64,000 nt of DNA from Mycobacterium sp. 852002-51971_SCH5477799-a (lineage in GTDB: Bacteria > Actinomycetota > Actinomycetes > Mycobacteriales > Mycobacteriaceae). The DNA is taken from contig NZ_LZIF01000034.1 in NCBI RefSeq assembly GCF_001667145.1, forward strand, positions 30,708 to 94,707, given 5' to 3'. The stretch's first letter is position 1. Each line of letters begins with the position of its first letter. Under the pieces are notes generated by a model. It saw only the letters and a program-made list of their open reading frames with translations, did no database searches and was not told where the DNA came from. Both the position numbers and the translations under genes were made by a program. Positions 11,335 through 23,008 of the stretch are shown here, one piece after another.

Positions 11335-14300
11335 CGGCCGCCAAAACCGATGTCGCCCCCGACATCGACGACGTGATGGCGCTGAGCCCGCTGCAGGAGG
11401 GGTTGTATTCGCTGACCACGCTCGCCGAATTCGCCGACGGCGAAGCGGCGGACGACCCGTACGTCATCGGGATCGGGGTGGACATCTCCGGCGCCCTCGA
11501 CGTCGCCCTGTTGCGCGAGTGCGCGGAGCAGATGTTGGTGCGGCACCCGAATCTGCGGGCCAGCTTTTTCAGCCGGGGAATCCCGCGACCGGTACAGATC
11601 GTGCCGTCCCGCGTCCAACTGCCGTGGCGGCTGGTCGCCGCGGCACCCGCCGACGTGCCTGCGCTGGAGACCGGCGAGCGCCGGCGACCATTCGATCTGG
11701 AACGTGGGCCGGCGATCCGCTTTCTGTTGATCGAATTGCCCGGCACGCAATGGCGTTTGGTGCTCACCGCCCATCACATCGTGATCGACGGCTGGTCGTT
11801 GCCGGTGTTCGTCAACGAGATGATGATCCTGTATCGAGCTGGCGGTGACCCGTCGGCGCTGCCCGTCGCCCCGCGGCCCTACCGCGATTACATCGGCTGG
11901 CTGTCCAGCCGCGATCCGGAAACCAGCCACCGGGTCTGGCGCGAGCACCTGGCTGGGATGCCGGGGCCCACCCTGCTCGCCGCATCACTGGGATCCATCG
12001 AGACGACCGAGGGTCAGACGGCGCTGCCGCGCACCACCGAGCTGCGACTGCCAGCCGACACGACCGCGCGGCTGATCGACGACAGCCGATCCCGCGGCAT
12101 CACCGTGAACACCTTGATGCAAATGGCATGGGCGCTGGTGTTGTCGCGGCTGATCGACACGCACGATGTGGTTTTCGGCGTCACCGTGTCCGGTCGGCCA
12201 CCTGAATTGACCGGGGTCGAAACCATGGTCGGTCTGTTCATCAACACCGTGCCGCTGCGTGTGCGTCTGGACCCGGCGGCGACGGTCGGCGAGCAATGCC
12301 GAGCCGTCCAGCGCAGCGCCGCGCTGCTGCGTGAGCACAGCTATCTGGGCCACGCCCAACTGCGGGCCCTAGGCGGGGTCGGGGAAATGTTCGACACCCT
12401 GTTGGTCTACGAGAACTTCCCGATGGACGGATTGACTGCGGGAGGCGAATTGACCGCTGGCGGAGTGACTTTCCGCCCGTCCGCCCTGCAAACCCTGTCG
12501 CATTTTCCCATCGCCGTCGCCGCCCATATGGAAGGTGGCGAGCTGGTGGTGCTCATCGAAGCAATCGCCGGGGCACTGGGTGCCGTACCCGCCGCCACGC
12601 TCGGGCGGCGGGTGCTCACCGCCGCCGAGAGGTTGTTGCAGGGTTGGGAGCGTCCGCTGCGCGTCGTCAGTGTCCTGCTGGACGACGAGGCGGACGCGTT
12701 GCGCGTCACTGGCACGCCAATACCGTTGTTGCCCTTGAGTATTCACGCCCGATTCGCCGACGTCGCGGCCAGGACACCGGACCTCCCGGCGGTCACCTGG
12801 GCTGGTGGCGTGCTGACCTATCGCGAGCTCGACCTTCACAGCACCCGGCTGGCGGCGCGACTGGCTGAGAAGGGAGTCAAACCCGAAACACCGGTGGGCA
12901 TCAAGCTCTCCCGGGGCCCGCGGTACGTCATCGCGATACTCGCCGTGCTCAAAGCCGGTGGCATGTGCGTGCCGATGGAGCCGGGAATGCCCTCCGAACG
13001 CGTGAACTCGATCCTGCGTCAATCGGGCGCGCTGATCGTGTTGGACGAAGAGTTGACCGAGGCGCTGCTGAAGGGCAGCGAACCACACGACGACGACTTC
13101 AACCCCGTGGACGTTCCACTGGCCCAGGCCGCGTACGTCGTGTTCACCTCGGGCACGACCGGAGAACCCAAGGGCGTCATCGGAACTCACTGTGCGGTAG
13201 GCGCCTACGCCGACGATCATCTGGATCGCGTGCTGCGGCCCGCGGCAGACAGACTGGGCCGGCCGCTGCGCATCGCCCACGCCTGGTCATTCGCCTTCGA
13301 TGCCGCGTGGCAGCCGCTGGTCGGCTTGCTCGACGGGCACGTCGTGCATGTGGTCGACGAACACACCCAGACCGATGCCGAGGCGCTCGTCGCGCTGATC
13401 GCCGCGCACAGTATCGACATGATCGACACCACCCCGTCGATGTTTGCCCAGCTGCAAGCGTTTGGTTTGCTGACCGAGGCGCCACTGAGCGTGCTGGCGC
13501 TGGGCGGCGAGGCCGTCGGCAGTTCGGCCTGGGCCCGGATCCGCAACACGTGCGGCGCGACGTCGATGGCGGCATACAACTGCTACGGCCCCACCGAGAC
13601 CACCGTCGAGGCGCTGGTCGCCGCCATCGCCGAGCACGACGAGCCGGCCATCGGGCGGCCGACCCGGCACACCCGCGGCTACGTATTGGATTCCGCGCTT
13701 CGCCCGGTCCCCCGCGGAGCGACGGGCGAACTGTATCTGGGCGGTGCCCAATTGGCCCGCGGCTACCTCGGCCGCGCTCCGGAAACCGCGGCCCGCTTTC
13801 TCGCCGATCCGGTTGCCCCGGCCGAACGGATGTATCGCACCGGTGACCTGGCGCGCCGATTGCCCGACGGCGCACTGCAATACGTGGGACGCGCCGATGC
13901 CCAGGTGAAGATCCGCGGCCACCGCGTCGAACCCGGCGAGATCGCCGCCGCCCTCGAATCGCACCCGGCCGTCCGCCACGCGGGAGTGTTGGTACAGCAG
14001 CGCCGTGGCCTTGCGCGGCTCACCGCCTACGTGGCCACCGACACGGCCACCAACCGGCCCGCGATCGCCGAGCTGCGGAGCATGCTCAGCACACGGCTGC
14101 CGCGCTACATGGTTCCACAGCGCATCATCCTGGTCGACGAAATCCCGTTGACCGCCAACGGAAAGCTGGACGAAACCGCGTTGGCCGCTTTCGACGCCGA
14201 GTCCGAGGTTGGCGCGGCGACGCCCGAGACTGCCACAGAAGCCGCGCTGGCCGAACTGCTCGCCGAGCTGCTCGGGCAACCGCGTATCGACGTGACCGCG

Positions 14301-15761
14301 GATTTCCTGCAGCTCGGCCTGGACAGCATCATGGCCCTGTCGGTGGTGCAAGCGGCCCGCGGACGCGGAATTGCGCTGCGCGCCAGGCTCATCCTCGAGT
14401 GCGACAATGTTCGCGAGCTGGCCGAAGCGATCGACTCGGAGGCCACGGCCGCTACCCGGCAGCCGGAAGCCGGCACCGGGCCAATGCCGTTGCTGCCCAA
14501 TGGCCGGTGGCTCTACGAATTCGGCGACCCGCGCAGGCTCGCCCAGACCGAAGCCATCCGACTGCCCGAGACGTTGCGCCGCGAGCAACTTGATGCGGCG
14601 TTGGGCGGCCTCATCGAGGGCCACGAAGTGCTGCGGACCCGTGTAGACCGTTCTACCTTGACTCTGGCGCCGGTACCGGCCGTCGACACCGTCGACCTCG
14701 TCAAAGAGGTTGAGGTGGTTGGTGATCTGACCGCGGCAGTACCCGCACACGTCGCCCAGGCCGTCGACCGTCTGGACCCCGAACGCGGAACGCTGTTGTC
14801 CGTGGTCTGGTTACGACCGCCGACAGGGGAGAGCGTTCTGCTGCTGGCCGCGCACGTCGTCGCGCTGGACCCGGCGTCATGGCGAGTAATCCTCGGCGAA
14901 CTCGCTGCCGCCCTGACGGCCTCGGCCACCGGCCACTCGCCGGCACCCATTCGCGAACACACCAGTTATCGGCGCTGGGCAGCCGCGCTCACCGCGCGCG
15001 CACAGCGGTTGGACACGGTGCAATTCTGGGCGTCCCAGCTGGATGGCGACGATCCCGAGCTCGGTGCCCGGCGGCTCGATCCAAGCCGCGACCGGGCTCG
15101 CGATCTGCTCGTTCGTAATGTCGCCGCCGACGCCGAGGTCACCCGCCGGCTGCTGGCATCGGACCTGTCGTTGCCCACCCTCCTGATCGCCACCACCGCG
15201 GCGACCGTGACGCGCTGGCGCGAGCTGCGCGGTCAAGCTACGCCGCCCCCGCTGCTCGCACTCGAAACCCATGGCCGCGCCGATAGTTTGGTGGACGCGC
15301 CGGGTGCACACACCATCGACACCGGCGACACGGTCGGATTGCTCAGCTCCATCTACCCAGTGCGACTGGATTCGTCCGATCCGCGCAAGGTGGGGGAGAA
15401 GTTGTCGGCGATCCCCGGCGATGGACTCGACTACGGGTTGCTGCGCTACCTGCGGGACGACACCGCCGAGCGGCTCGCCGCCTTTTCGCCACCGCAACTG
15501 CTGCTGAACTATCTCGGCGCCGCCCACAGCGGCGGCGCGGGGCTACGGCTCGAGCGCGAGTTACTCGCCGGGACGTCGCCGGTGCCGGAGCCGGAGCTGG
15601 CTGTCCGCCACGAGCTCACCATCGCGGCGATGGTGCTGACCTATGACGGTGAGCGGGTTCTGGCGGCGCAGTGGCGCGCCCTGCCCGACATCCTCGATGA
15701 CGCGGATATTGCTGCGCTACAGAGACTTTGGATTGATTCGTTGCGGGAGATGGTGGCATGA
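11331..15761 (+). CDS. mbtF: Mycobactin NRPS MbtF (C-A-PCP plus degenerate terminal E/C-like domain)
   Basis: 1476 residues. C domain with intact 'HHIVIDG' near residue 147; A domain with '[10 protein letters not shown]' near 606, 'AFDAAWQ', 'NCYGPTE' and 'RTGDLARR'; PCP with 'LGLDSIMAL' near 997. The last ~430 residues resemble an epimerisation-type condensation domain ('YGLLRYL', 'LLLNYLG'), but the catalytic HHxxxDG is replaced by '[11 protein letters not shown]' near residue 1176, so it is probably not an active epimerase. In the pathway MbtF adds and cyclises the second N-hydroxylysine. Start ATG overlaps the mbtE stop and the stop overlaps the mbtG start (both ATGA), so translation is coupled throughout. 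Confidence 0.93.
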   Translation: MTAAKTDVAPDIDDVMALSPLQEGLYSLTTLAEFADGEAADDPYVIGIGVDISGALDVALLRECAEQMLVRHPNLRASFFSRGIPRPVQIVPSRVQLPWRLVAAAPADVPALETGERRRPFDLERGPAIRFLLIELPGTQWRLVLTAHHIVIDGWSLPVFVNEMMILYRAGGDPSALPVAPRPYRDYIGWLSSRDPETSHRVWREHLAGMPGPTLLAASLGSIETTEGQTALPRTTELRLPADTTARLIDDSRSRGITVNTLMQMAWALVLSRLIDTHDVVFGVTVSGRPPELTGVETMVGLFINTVPLRVRLDPAATVGEQCRAVQRSAALLREHSYLGHAQLRALGGVGEMFDTLLVYENFPMDGLTAGGELTAGGVTFRPSALQTLSHFPIAVAAHMEGGELVVLIEAIAGALGAVPAATLGRRVLTAAERLLQGWERPLRVVSVLLDDEADALRVTGTPIPLLPLSIHARFADVAARTPDLPAVTWAGGVLTYRELDLHSTRLAARLAEKGVKPETPVGIKLSRGPRYVIAILAVLKAGGMCVPMEPGMPSERVNSILRQSGALIVLDEELTEALLKGSEPHDDDFNPVDVPLAQAAYVVFTSGTTGEPKGVIGTHCAVGAYADDHLDRVLRPAADRLGRPLRIAHAWSFAFDAAWQPLVGLLDGHVVHVVDEHTQTDAEALVALIAAHSIDMIDTTPSMFAQLQAFGLLTEAPLSVLALGGEAVGSSAWARIRNTCGATSMAAYNCYGPTETTVEALVAAIAEHDEPAIGRPTRHTRGYVLDSALRPVPRGATGELYLGGAQLARGYLGRAPETAARFLADPVAPAERMYRTGDLARRLPDGALQYVGRADAQVKIRGHRVEPGEIAAALESHPAVRHAGVLVQQRRGLARLTAYVATDTATNRPAIAELRSMLSTRLPRYMVPQRIILVDEIPLTANGKLDETALAAFDAESEVGAATPETATEAALAELLAELLGQPRIDVTADFLQLGLDSIMALSVVQAARGRGIALRARLILECDNVRELAEAIDSEATAATRQPEAGTGPMPLLPNGRWLYEFGDPRRLAQTEAIRLPETLRREQLDAALGGLIEGHEVLRTRVDRSTLTLAPVPAVDTVDLVKEVEVVGDLTAAVPAHVAQAVDRLDPERGTLLSVVWLRPPTGESVLLLAAHVVALDPASWRVILGELAAALTASATGHSPAPIREHTSYRRWAAALTARAQRLDTVQFWASQLDGDDPELGARRLDPSRDRARDLLVRNVAADAEVTRRLLASDLSLPTLLIATTAATVTRWRELRGQATPPPLLALETHGRADSLVDAPGAHTIDTGDTVGLLSSIYPVRLDSSDPRKVGEKLSAIPGDGLDYGLLRYLRDDTAERLAAFSPPQLLLNYLGAAHSGGAGLRLERELLAGTSPVPEPELAVRHELTIAAMVLTYDGERVLAAQWRALPDILDDADIAALQRLWIDSLREMVA

Positions 15762-17044
15762 GCACACTGGCGATCGTGGGTGCCGGCGCCAAGGCGGTGG
15801 CTGTGGCCGCCAAGGCCTTCGCGCTGCGCGAAATGGGTGTCGAGGTTCCCGACGTGGTGGCCGTGGAGCGGATTGGCGTGGCGGCGAACTGGCAGGCCAG
15901 CGGCGGCTGGACCGATGGCGCGCACCGGCTGGGCACCAGCCCGGAAAAAGACGTCGGGTTCCCCTACCGCTCGGCGCTGGTGCCGCGCCGCAACGCCGAA
16001 CTCGACGAGCGGATGACCCGCTACAGCTGGCAGTCATATCTGATCGCGACGGCGTCGTTCGCCGAGTGGATCGACCGTGGCAGACCGGCGCCGACGCATC
16101 GCCGGTGGAGCCAGTACCTGAGTTGGGTAGCCAACCACGTGGGAATGAACGTGGTGCACGGTGACGTCGAACGATTGGCGGTCACCGGGGACCGCTGGGC
16201 GCTGCACACCCACGAGACCACCGTGCACGCCGATGCACTGATGATCACCGGTCCCGGCCAGGCCGAAAGGTCCTTGCTTCCCGGCAATCCGCGCATGCTG
16301 TCGATTGCCCAATTCTGGGACCGCGCCGCCAATCACGACCGGATCAATGCGGAGCGGGTGGCGGTTATCGGCGGTGGCGAGACGGCTGCGGCGATGCTCT
16401 ATGAACTGTTTCGGCACCGCGTGTCGAGCATCACCGTGATTTCTCCGCAGGCCACGTTGTTCACTCGCGGCGAGGGGTTTTTCGAGAATTCGCTGTTCTC
16501 CGATCCGACCAACTGGCCGGCACTCACCCTTGCCGAACGCCGTGATGCGTTGGCTCGCACCGACCGTGGGGTGTTCTCGTCCAACGTGCAGGAAGCACTG
16601 CTGGCTGATGATCGCATTCACCACCTGCGTGGCCGGGTCGCGCACGCGGTAGGCAAGGAGGGACAGGTCCGGCTGACGCTGTCCACCAACCGCGGCAGCG
16701 AGAACCTCGAGACGGTACATGGATTTGATCTCGTGATCGACGGCTCCGGCGCTGACTCACTTTGGTTCGCATCGTTATTCAGTCAGGACGCACTGGATCT
16801 GCTCGAACTAGGGCTGGGCGGGCCGCTGACCTCAGAGCGGCTGCAGGAGGCGATAGGTTATGACCTGGCCGTCACGGATGTGACGCCCAAGCTGTTCCTG
16901 CCGAACTTGTCAGGACTCACCCAGGGGCCCGGTTTTCCCAACCTGAGCTGCCTTGGACTGCTATCCGACCGGGTGTTGGGATCGACCGTCAGCCCCTCCA
17001 GGTATTCGGTGAGAACTAGACACGATGAGCGCCAACCCCTTTGA
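15758..17044 (+). CDS. mbtG: L-lysine N6-monooxygenase MbtG
   Basis: 428 residues, flavin-dependent N-hydroxylase of the siderophore ornithine/lysine monooxygenase family. The N-terminal dinucleotide-binding loop 'VGAGAKA' is at residues 6-12 and the second Rossmann motif for NADPH, 'VIGGGETAA', is near residue 204. It hydroxylates lysine side chains to give the hydroxamate iron ligands of mycobactin. It is coupled to mbtF by an ATGA overlap. The last ~20 bases overlap the start of a truncated mbtH. The extreme C-terminus after '...SRYSVRT' may be altered, because it runs into that deletion scar. Confidence 0.93.
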   Translation: MSTLAIVGAGAKAVAVAAKAFALREMGVEVPDVVAVERIGVAANWQASGGWTDGAHRLGTSPEKDVGFPYRSALVPRRNAELDERMTRYSWQSYLIATASFAEWIDRGRPAPTHRRWSQYLSWVANHVGMNVVHGDVERLAVTGDRWALHTHETTVHADALMITGPGQAERSLLPGNPRMLSIAQFWDRAANHDRINAERVAVIGGGETAAAMLYELFRHRVSSITVISPQATLFTRGEGFFENSLFSDPTNWPALTLAERRDALARTDRGVFSSNVQEALLADDRIHHLRGRVAHAVGKEGQVRLTLSTNRGSENLETVHGFDLVIDGSGADSLWFASLFSQDALDLLELGLGGPLTSERLQEAIGYDLAVTDVTPKLFLPNLSGLTQGPGFPNLSCLGLLSDRVLGSTVSPSRYSVRTRHDERQPL

Positions 17045-17096
17045 CGACGGCGGTCGAATTTATTGCTACGACCTGCTTGCGGCACAGAATGTTTAG
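17025..17096 (+). pseudogene. mbtH: mbtH remnant
   Basis: ATG at 17025 opens a 23-codon frame beginning [10 protein letters not shown], the typical first residues of MbtH-like NRPS chaperones, in exactly the place where mbtH follows mbtG in M. tuberculosis. After about residue 10 the family sequence (including the invariant S-L-W-P segment) is gone from all three frames. The frame ends at a TAG at 17094-17096, and the downstream DNA leads into the next gene's promoter region. MbtH proteins activate adenylation domains, so another genomic copy would be needed to serve MbtE and MbtF. Confidence 0.75.
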
Positions 17097-17265
17097 CGTG
17101 CTTTCACACGTCGCGACCGTAGCGACGTCGTAACGTGACCCACCTGAGACACAAATTCCCGAGTCACGGTGCACACTTACACCATCTTCATCCATGGAGA
17201 CGTGTGACCGCGTGCGGCCATCCGCGAGATATCCGCCACGGTCCATGTGCATCGAAGGGGGACCT

Positions 17266-17802
17266 GTGAAATCCGTGAAGTCCATTGCCACGGGCGTGGC
17301 GGCCTTGACCGCCATTGGCGGCGCCGCCGCCGGCGTGGCTTCCATTGCCGCACCGATTGGTCTCGATCAGGTGCACCTTGCTGCGGTCGGCGCGCCACTG
17401 CCGCAGGACCCGCCGCCGCCTCCGCCCGCGCCGCCGGGAGCGCCGGGGCAGTTGCCGACGGCCGACCAATTGGCCAATCTCTGCACCCAAGTAACCGACC
17501 CCGGGGTCAACTACAGGGACAAGGCCAACCTCGTTGAAAACGGCGTCCCGCAAAACGAGGGTATGGTCGCCGACCACGACCTGCGCAAGGCGTACCGGAA
17601 CGGGAACTTCCCTGAGCAGTTCAACGTGACCAACATTGCGCCGGCGGGTCCGAACATGGCGCAGGCCGACGTGGGCATCACGGGGCCGAAGTTCGCCGGG
17701 CCGGTCAACAAGCACCTGGTGTTCGTCAACCAGAACGGAAACTGGGTGTTGCAACACGACGCCGCGCTTGCCCTGCTGCAGGCGGCGACGGCGACGAACT
17801 AA
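17266..17802 (+). CDS. Secreted low-molecular-weight antigen, MTB12/CFP2 family (first copy)
   Basis: 178 residues from a GTG at 17266 preceded by a strong purine-rich site (AAGGGGG, 4-base spacing). The N-terminus ([20 protein letters not shown]) is a Sec-type signal peptide, followed by a proline-rich spacer 'QDPPPPPPAPPGAPG' and the MTB12 fold ('ADQLANLCTQVTDPGVNYRDKANLVENG', residues ~65-178). It is a divergent paralogue of the gene at 18112: the order of conserved blocks is the same ('GAPLPQDPP', 'FNVTNI/FGVTNV', 'TGPKF/SGPKL') but many residues differ. Function in the family is unknown beyond being an abundant secreted T-cell antigen. A perfect hairpin lies just downstream. The neighbouring mbt genes appear unrelated in function. 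Confidence 0.85.
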   Translation: MKSVKSIATGVAALTAIGGAAAGVASIAAPIGLDQVHLAAVGAPLPQDPPPPPPAPPGAPGQLPTADQLANLCTQVTDPGVNYRDKANLVENGVPQNEGMVADHDLRKAYRNGNFPEQFNVTNIAPAGPNMAQADVGITGPKFAGPVNKHLVFVNQNGNWVLQHDAALALLQAATATN

Positions 17803-17836
17803 GACACATCGTCGTCGAGTAATACCGACGCTTCAG

Positions 17837-17878
17837 ACCAATCCCCATGCGCCCGGACGGCGGCGCATGGGGATTGGT
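17837..17878 (+). terminator. Perfect 17-bp hairpin after first CFP2-like gene
   Basis: Left arm 17837-17853 (ACCAATCCCCATGCGCC) is exactly complementary to 17862-17878, with an 8-base loop. It begins 34 bases after the stop codon of the upstream gene. There is no T-tract, as is usual for mycobacterial terminators. It may terminate transcription or protect the 3' end of the antigen mRNA. Confidence 0.7.
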
Positions 17879-18111
17879 GTGTAACGCCGGTACGCACCGA
17901 TTGGTCGGCCCGGCGGCATCAGCGCGTGTCCTCGCACAGTCGGCGCACAGTTCGGTCATGTTTGTTCCATATCGGTTCGCCGTAACGTATCGGTGCCCTG
18001 GCGCGAAGTACGAGACGCCAGGGGCACGCTGACACCGTCCACGCCGCCACCAACGGGCGATGCGGATGCTGATCGTGCGTCGAGATCCGTGCTCGTCTAC
18101 AGGGGGGAACC

Positions 18112-18636
18112 ATGGGAACCATCAAGACCATTGCCACCGGGGTGGCGGCGCTGGCCATCGTCGGGGGCGTCGCCGGCGGCGTGGCCTCGAGCGCCACACC
18201 GCGTGCGCTGGCCGCCGGAGTGCGGCTCACCACCATCGGCGCGCCGCTTCCGCAAGACCCGCCGCCGGCGCAGCCGGTTGCGGGCGCCAACATGCCCACT
18301 TCCGATCAGCTGACCGGCGTGCTCACCACCCTCGCAGACCCCAAGGTCTCCTTCTCCAACAAGAGCAACCTGGTGCAGGGCGGCATCAGCGGAATGGCGG
18401 CGCACGTCGCTGACAAGAAGCTGCAGAAGGCGGCCAAGAACGGCGATCTGCCGCTGTCCTTCGGTGTCACCAACGTCCAGCCGGCCACGGACGGTTCGGC
18501 GACCGCCGACGTCGCGGTCTCCGGCCCCAAACTGACGTCGCCGGTCACGCAGAACGTCACGTTCGTCAGCCAGGGCGGCGGCTGGGTGCTGTCCCGGGCG
18601 TCGGCGATGGAGCTGCTGGAGGCCGCCGGTCAGTGA
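18112..18636 (+). CDS. cfp2: Secreted low-molecular-weight antigen MTB12/CFP2
   Basis: 174 residues; ATG at 18112 preceded by AGGGGGGAACC. Signal peptide in the first ~35 residues ([20 protein letters not shown]...), then the mature antigen domain with '[16 protein letters not shown]', '[14 protein letters not shown]', '[17 protein letters not shown]' and '[13 protein letters not shown]', which match the M. tuberculosis Rv2376c protein as I remember it. This is the closer orthologue of the two tandem copies. It is exported, with no enzymatic motif. Its stop overlaps, tail to tail by seven bases, the stop of the sigma factor gene on the other strand. Confidence 0.9.
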   Translation: MGTIKTIATGVAALAIVGGVAGGVASSATPRALAAGVRLTTIGAPLPQDPPPAQPVAGANMPTSDQLTGVLTTLADPKVSFSNKSNLVQGGISGMAAHVADKKLQKAAKNGDLPLSFGVTNVQPATDGSATADVAVSGPKLTSPVTQNVTFVSQGGGWVLSRASAMELLEAAGQ

Positions 18637-19523
18637 TCGGCGCGTAACGCGGGCAGGTTCAATCTGGCGATGCGCGCCCGATCCGCCAGCACGTCGATCG
18701 CGCGGATTCGGCCGTCGCGCACCACGAAACCCATGACGGATGCCGCGCGCCCGGCCATAAAGATCACCGCTCCGGCGGCGCCGTTCACGGTCGCGCTACG
18801 CACCTCGCGTTCCGGCCCGGCGTAACCGCGGGCCAGCTCGGCCACCGCGGACGCGCCCTCGGCGCGGAAGACGGCCGTGGCGCCGAAGTCACCGCGCAAC
18901 ACCACGTCGGGATGCAGCGCCGCGACCAGGCGGCCGAAGTCGCCACTGCGCCCTGCCGCGAAGAAGGCGTCCACAACCTCGCGTTGCGCAACCAAGGTGC
19001 CGTCGGGGGCCGGGTCCGCCTGCTCGATCCGCCGGCGGGCCCGGCTGGCCAGCTTGCGGGCCGCCTCCGGCGTTCGATCGACGATGGCCGCGATCTGATC
19101 GAACGGCACGGTGAATACGTCGTGCAACACGAACGCCAGCCGCTCGGCCGGCGGCAGGGTGTCCAGCACCACGAACAGCGCCAGCCCCACCGCGTCGGCC
19201 AGCATCGCGCGTTGCTCGGGGTCGAATTCACCGACCGCTTCTACGATCGGGTCCGGCAGATGACCGGAAAGTTCCACGCCGTCGTGAGTCCGGCGGTCGC
19301 GCAACACGTTCAGGCAGATGCGCGCCACCACGGTGGTCAGCCAGGCGTCCAGGTTGCCGATGCGGTTTACGCCGTCCGACTCGGCGCTGCGGCTCAACCG
19401 CAGCCACGCCTCCTGCACCGCATCCTGAGCGTCGTCGATCGAGCCCAGCATGCGGTAGGCGATGGCGCCCAGCTGCGGTCGGGCCGCCTCGAAGCGAGCC
19501 GCCAACGACGGGTCGACCGTCAC
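18630..19523 (-). CDS. ECF41-type RNA polymerase sigma factor with SnoaL-like C-terminal domain (SigJ-like)
   Basis: 297 residues from the GTG at 19523, which overlaps the stop of the upstream gene (GTGA); a GTG at 19550 in the same frame is less likely. Region sigma-2 covers about residues 8-80 ('[21 protein letters not shown]'), sigma-4 about 110-170 ('[44 protein letters not shown]'-type helix-turn-helix), and a SnoaL/NTF2-like extension from ~180 to the end. That fusion, together with an adjacent carboxymuconolactone decarboxylase (COE) gene, is the hallmark of the ECF41 group, in which the C-terminal domain, not a separate anti-sigma factor, tunes activity. Targets are typically only its own operon. 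Confidence 0.88.
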   Translation of the reverse strand: MTVDPSLAARFEAARPQLGAIAYRMLGSIDDAQDAVQEAWLRLSRSAESDGVNRIGNLDAWLTTVVARICLNVLRDRRTHDGVELSGHLPDPIVEAVGEFDPEQRAMLADAVGLALFVVLDTLPPAERLAFVLHDVFTVPFDQIAAIVDRTPEAARKLASRARRRIEQADPAPDGTLVAQREVVDAFFAAGRSGDFGRLVAALHPDVVLRGDFGATAVFRAEGASAVAELARGYAGPEREVRSATVNGAAGAVIFMAGRAASVMGFVVRDGRIRAIDVLADRARIARLNLPALRADH

Positions 19524-20116
19524 GGCCGGTCGGTCTCGGGTAACGCGCACACCCGATTGGCCGAAAAGCCCGACGACCCGATACCGAGGGCGATGTTGAA
19601 CCGGGCGCGCATGTTGCCCAGATTGATGACGTGGGTCAGGCCGACGAGCTGCGGTGCGTCGAAGTGGACGCGCAGCGCGCCGAAAAGTTCGTCGGTCACC
19701 TCAACCGGGGTGCGACTCATTGCGGCGGCGTACTCGAGGATCAGCTTGTCGACGTCGGAAAAGCAGACGGCGTTGCGGTAATTCGCCATCGCCAGCAACT
19801 CTTCGTCGGTGATGCCCCACTGCCGGGCGATCTGTGAGCCGAGGTCGATGCAGTATTCACAGCGCACCGTCGTCGCCGCCTTGAGCTCTGCCAGCGCACG
19901 GTGGCGGGGACTGAGGATGTCCAGTTTCGACTCGGCCTGTTCCAACTTGCCGTAGACGCTGAGCAATCGGGGGATGTGCGCATACATCCGCAGCGGCTCC
20001 AGCATCCCCGCGGTTTCGAGCCCGGCCATCTGTGCGAGCTTGCGCTTGGTGAAGAAGAAGGCGATTTTGGCGCCGAGGCCGGCGTCGCGGTCCGAGACTC
20101 CTTGCAGCCGTGGCAT
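19520..20116 (-). CDS. Carboxymuconolactone decarboxylase/AhpD-like protein, partner of the ECF41 sigma factor
   Basis: 198 residues from ATG at 20116, chosen because AGGAGGA lies eight bases upstream on this strand; the frame is open further upstream without a comparable site. The AhpD-like core has the redox pair in 'CEYCIDLG' near residue 89 and a following helical bundle ('LTHVINLGNMRARFNIALG'). Proteins of this family act as peroxidase-coupled thiol oxidoreductases or as decarboxylases, and are the commonest genomic partner and target of ECF41 sigma factors. The stop is coupled to the sigma gene (GTGA). A candidate ECF41 promoter lies at 20169-20193. Substrate unknown. Confidence 0.87.
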   Translation of the reverse strand: MPRLQGVSDRDAGLGAKIAFFFTKRKLAQMAGLETAGMLEPLRMYAHIPRLLSVYGKLEQAESKLDILSPRHRALAELKAATTVRCEYCIDLGSQIARQWGITDEELLAMANYRNAVCFSDVDKLILEYAAAMSRTPVEVTDELFGALRVHFDAPQLVGLTHVINLGNMRARFNIALGIGSSGFSANRVCALPETDRP

Positions 20117-20168
20117 GGCGATCCTCCTGGCAAGTTGTGGCGGGAAACCAACGTCCTTACTAGGTCGA

Positions 20169-20193
20169 CACGCGGCGAGGCCCGAACGTGACA
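20169..20193 (-). promoter_or_regulatory. Candidate ECF41-dependent promoter
   Basis: On the minus strand TGTCACG (20193-20187) is followed after 14 bases by CGTG (20172-20169), resembling the ECF41 pattern TGTCACA...CGTC, though with a shorter gap and one mismatch in each element. It lies ~50 bases upstream of the decarboxylase-like gene, the expected place for an autoregulated sigma operon. Confidence 0.4.
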
Positions 20194-20194
20194 C

Positions 20195-20509
20195 TTACGC
20201 GGGCGAGCCCAGCGGCGTATCCATGTCGTACACCCGGGCATGCAGCACGGTGCGGTTCCGCAGCGCGGCGCGCACCGCACGATGCAGGCCGTCTTCGAGG
20301 TAGGTGGTGCCCTTCCACCGCACCGCGTGCGGAAAGAGATCGCCGTAGAAGGTGGAGTCTTCGGAGAGGAGGCGGTCCAGTGCGAGCACCGTTGTCGTGG
20401 TGACCAATTCGTCGAGCCGGATCTGTTGCGGCGGTATTTGGGACCAATCCCGATAGGACAGGTTGTGCTCGGGATACGGCTTGCCGTCACGCACGCCCTT
20501 GAAGATCAT
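20195..20509 (-). CDS. Conserved hypothetical protein, Rv2375-like
   Basis: 104 residues starting MIFKGVRDGKPYPEHNLSYR. I recognise it as the small conserved mycobacterial protein encoded beside hrcA in M. tuberculosis (Rv2375); no function is known. There is no signal peptide, membrane segment or catalytic motif. It is rich in charged residues, with an invariant-looking block 'LALDRLLSEDSTFYGDLFPH' (residues ~42-61). It is divergent from hrcA, with 243 bases between them. Confidence 0.8.
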   Translation of the reverse strand: MIFKGVRDGKPYPEHNLSYRDWSQIPPQQIRLDELVTTTTVLALDRLLSEDSTFYGDLFPHAVRWKGTTYLEDGLHRAVRAALRNRTVLHARVYDMDTPLGSPA

Positions 20510-20638
20510 CGGCCGAACTTTCTCGACTCATTGCTGTGGCCCGACCGGTTCATTCTGGAAAGGCTAGCCGGACTGATGATCGGCAGCACCGATGCGTTCC
20601 GAGAAAGTTTCCGGCGGCCGCCAGCGTCGCCGCGATGA

Positions 20639-21784
<1,146 letters not shown>

Positions 21785-21840
21785 ACGCGCACCCGCAGGG
21801 TGGGTAGGCGCGGGATAGACCAGGTATAGGAGAGTCAAGC

Positions 21841-22992
21841 GTGGCACGCGATTACTACGGGCTGCTAGGCGTGAGCAGAAACGCCAGCGACGCGGAAATC
21901 AAGCGCGCGTACCGCAAGCTGGCGCGCGAACTGCATCCCGACGTCAACCCCGACCAGGCCGCCCAGGCCAAATTCCAGGAGATCAGTGCCGCCTACGAGG
22001 TGCTGAGCGACCCCGAGAAGCGGCGGATCGTCGACCTGGGTGGGGACCCGCTGGAGAACGCGGCCGCGGCCGGCGGCGGTTTCGGCGGATTCGGCGGCGG
22101 CGGCCTGGGCGATGTCTTCGAGGCTTTCTTCGGCGGCGGCTTCAGTGGCGGCGGGACCTCCCGCGGTCCCATCGGGCGGGTGCGCCCGGGCTCGGACTCG
22201 CTGCTGCGGATGCGCCTCGACCTCGAAGAGTGCGCCACCGGTGTGACGAAGCAGGTCACCGTCGACACCGCGGTGCTGTGTGACCGGTGCCAGGGCAAGG
22301 GCACCAACGGCGATTCGGTACCGGTGCCCTGCGACACCTGCGGTGGCCGCGGTGAGGTGCAGACGGTGCAGCGCTCGCTGCTGGGACAGGTGATGACGTC
22401 GCGACCGTGTCCGACGTGCCGTGGCGTCGGCGTCGTCATCCCCGACCCGTGCCACCAGTGCATGGGCGACGGCCGGGTGCGGGCCCGCCGCGAGATCAGC
22501 GTCAAGATCCCGGCCGGCGTCGGCGACGGGATGCGGGTGCGGCTCGCCGCGCAGGGCGAGGTCGGGCCCGGTGGTGGACCGGCCGGTGACCTGTACGTCG
22601 AGGTGCACGAACAGGCCCACGACGTCTTCGTCCGCGAAGGCGACGACCTGCACTGCACGGTTTCGGTGCCAATGGTTGACGCGGCGCTGGGCGTCACCGT
22701 CACCGTCGATGCCATTTTGGACGGCGTCAGCGAGATCACCATTCCGCCCGGCACCCAACCGGCTTCGGTCATCAGCCTGCGCGGCCACGGCATGCCGCAC
22801 CTGCGGTCCGGCACTCGGGGCGATCTGCATGTGCACATCGAGGTGGTGGTTCCCGCCCGGCTGGACCACCGCGACACCGAATTGCTGCGCGAGCTGAAAA
22901 CTCGCCGCAGCCGCGACGTGCCCGAGGTCCGCTCGACCCACGCCGGCGGAGGCTTGTTCAGCCGGCTCCGCGAGACCTTCACCGGGCGCTAG
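21841..22992 (+). CDS. dnaJ2: Chaperone protein DnaJ2
   Basis: 383 residues, GTG start with AGGAGAG seven bases upstream. J domain at residues 1-70 with the HPD tripeptide ('[10 protein letters not shown]'), a Gly/Phe-rich linker (~73-105), a zinc-binding domain with four CxxCxGxG repeats (about residues 141-215: [32 protein letters not shown]), and a C-terminal substrate-binding region. It stimulates DnaK ATPase and presents unfolded clients. It sits in the hrcA heat-shock operon and is followed after 16 bases by rsmE. Confidence 0.97.
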   Translation: MARDYYGLLGVSRNASDAEIKRAYRKLARELHPDVNPDQAAQAKFQEISAAYEVLSDPEKRRIVDLGGDPLENAAAAGGGFGGFGGGGLGDVFEAFFGGGFSGGGTSRGPIGRVRPGSDSLLRMRLDLEECATGVTKQVTVDTAVLCDRCQGKGTNGDSVPVPCDTCGGRGEVQTVQRSLLGQVMTSRPCPTCRGVGVVIPDPCHQCMGDGRVRARREISVKIPAGVGDGMRVRLAAQGEVGPGGGPAGDLYVEVHEQAHDVFVREGDDLHCTVSVPMVDAALGVTVTVDAILDGVSEITIPPGTQPASVISLRGHGMPHLRSGTRGDLHVHIEVVVPARLDHRDTELLRELKTRRSRDVPEVRSTHAGGGLFSRLRETFTGR

Positions 22993-23008
22993 TCCCGGAG
23001 GCGCGCAC

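Noticed and set aside
17045..17265. The rest of mbtH in another frame, implying a simple frameshift.
   Set aside because: No frame encodes the S-L-W-P core or other MbtH residues, so it is a deletion and not a frameshift.
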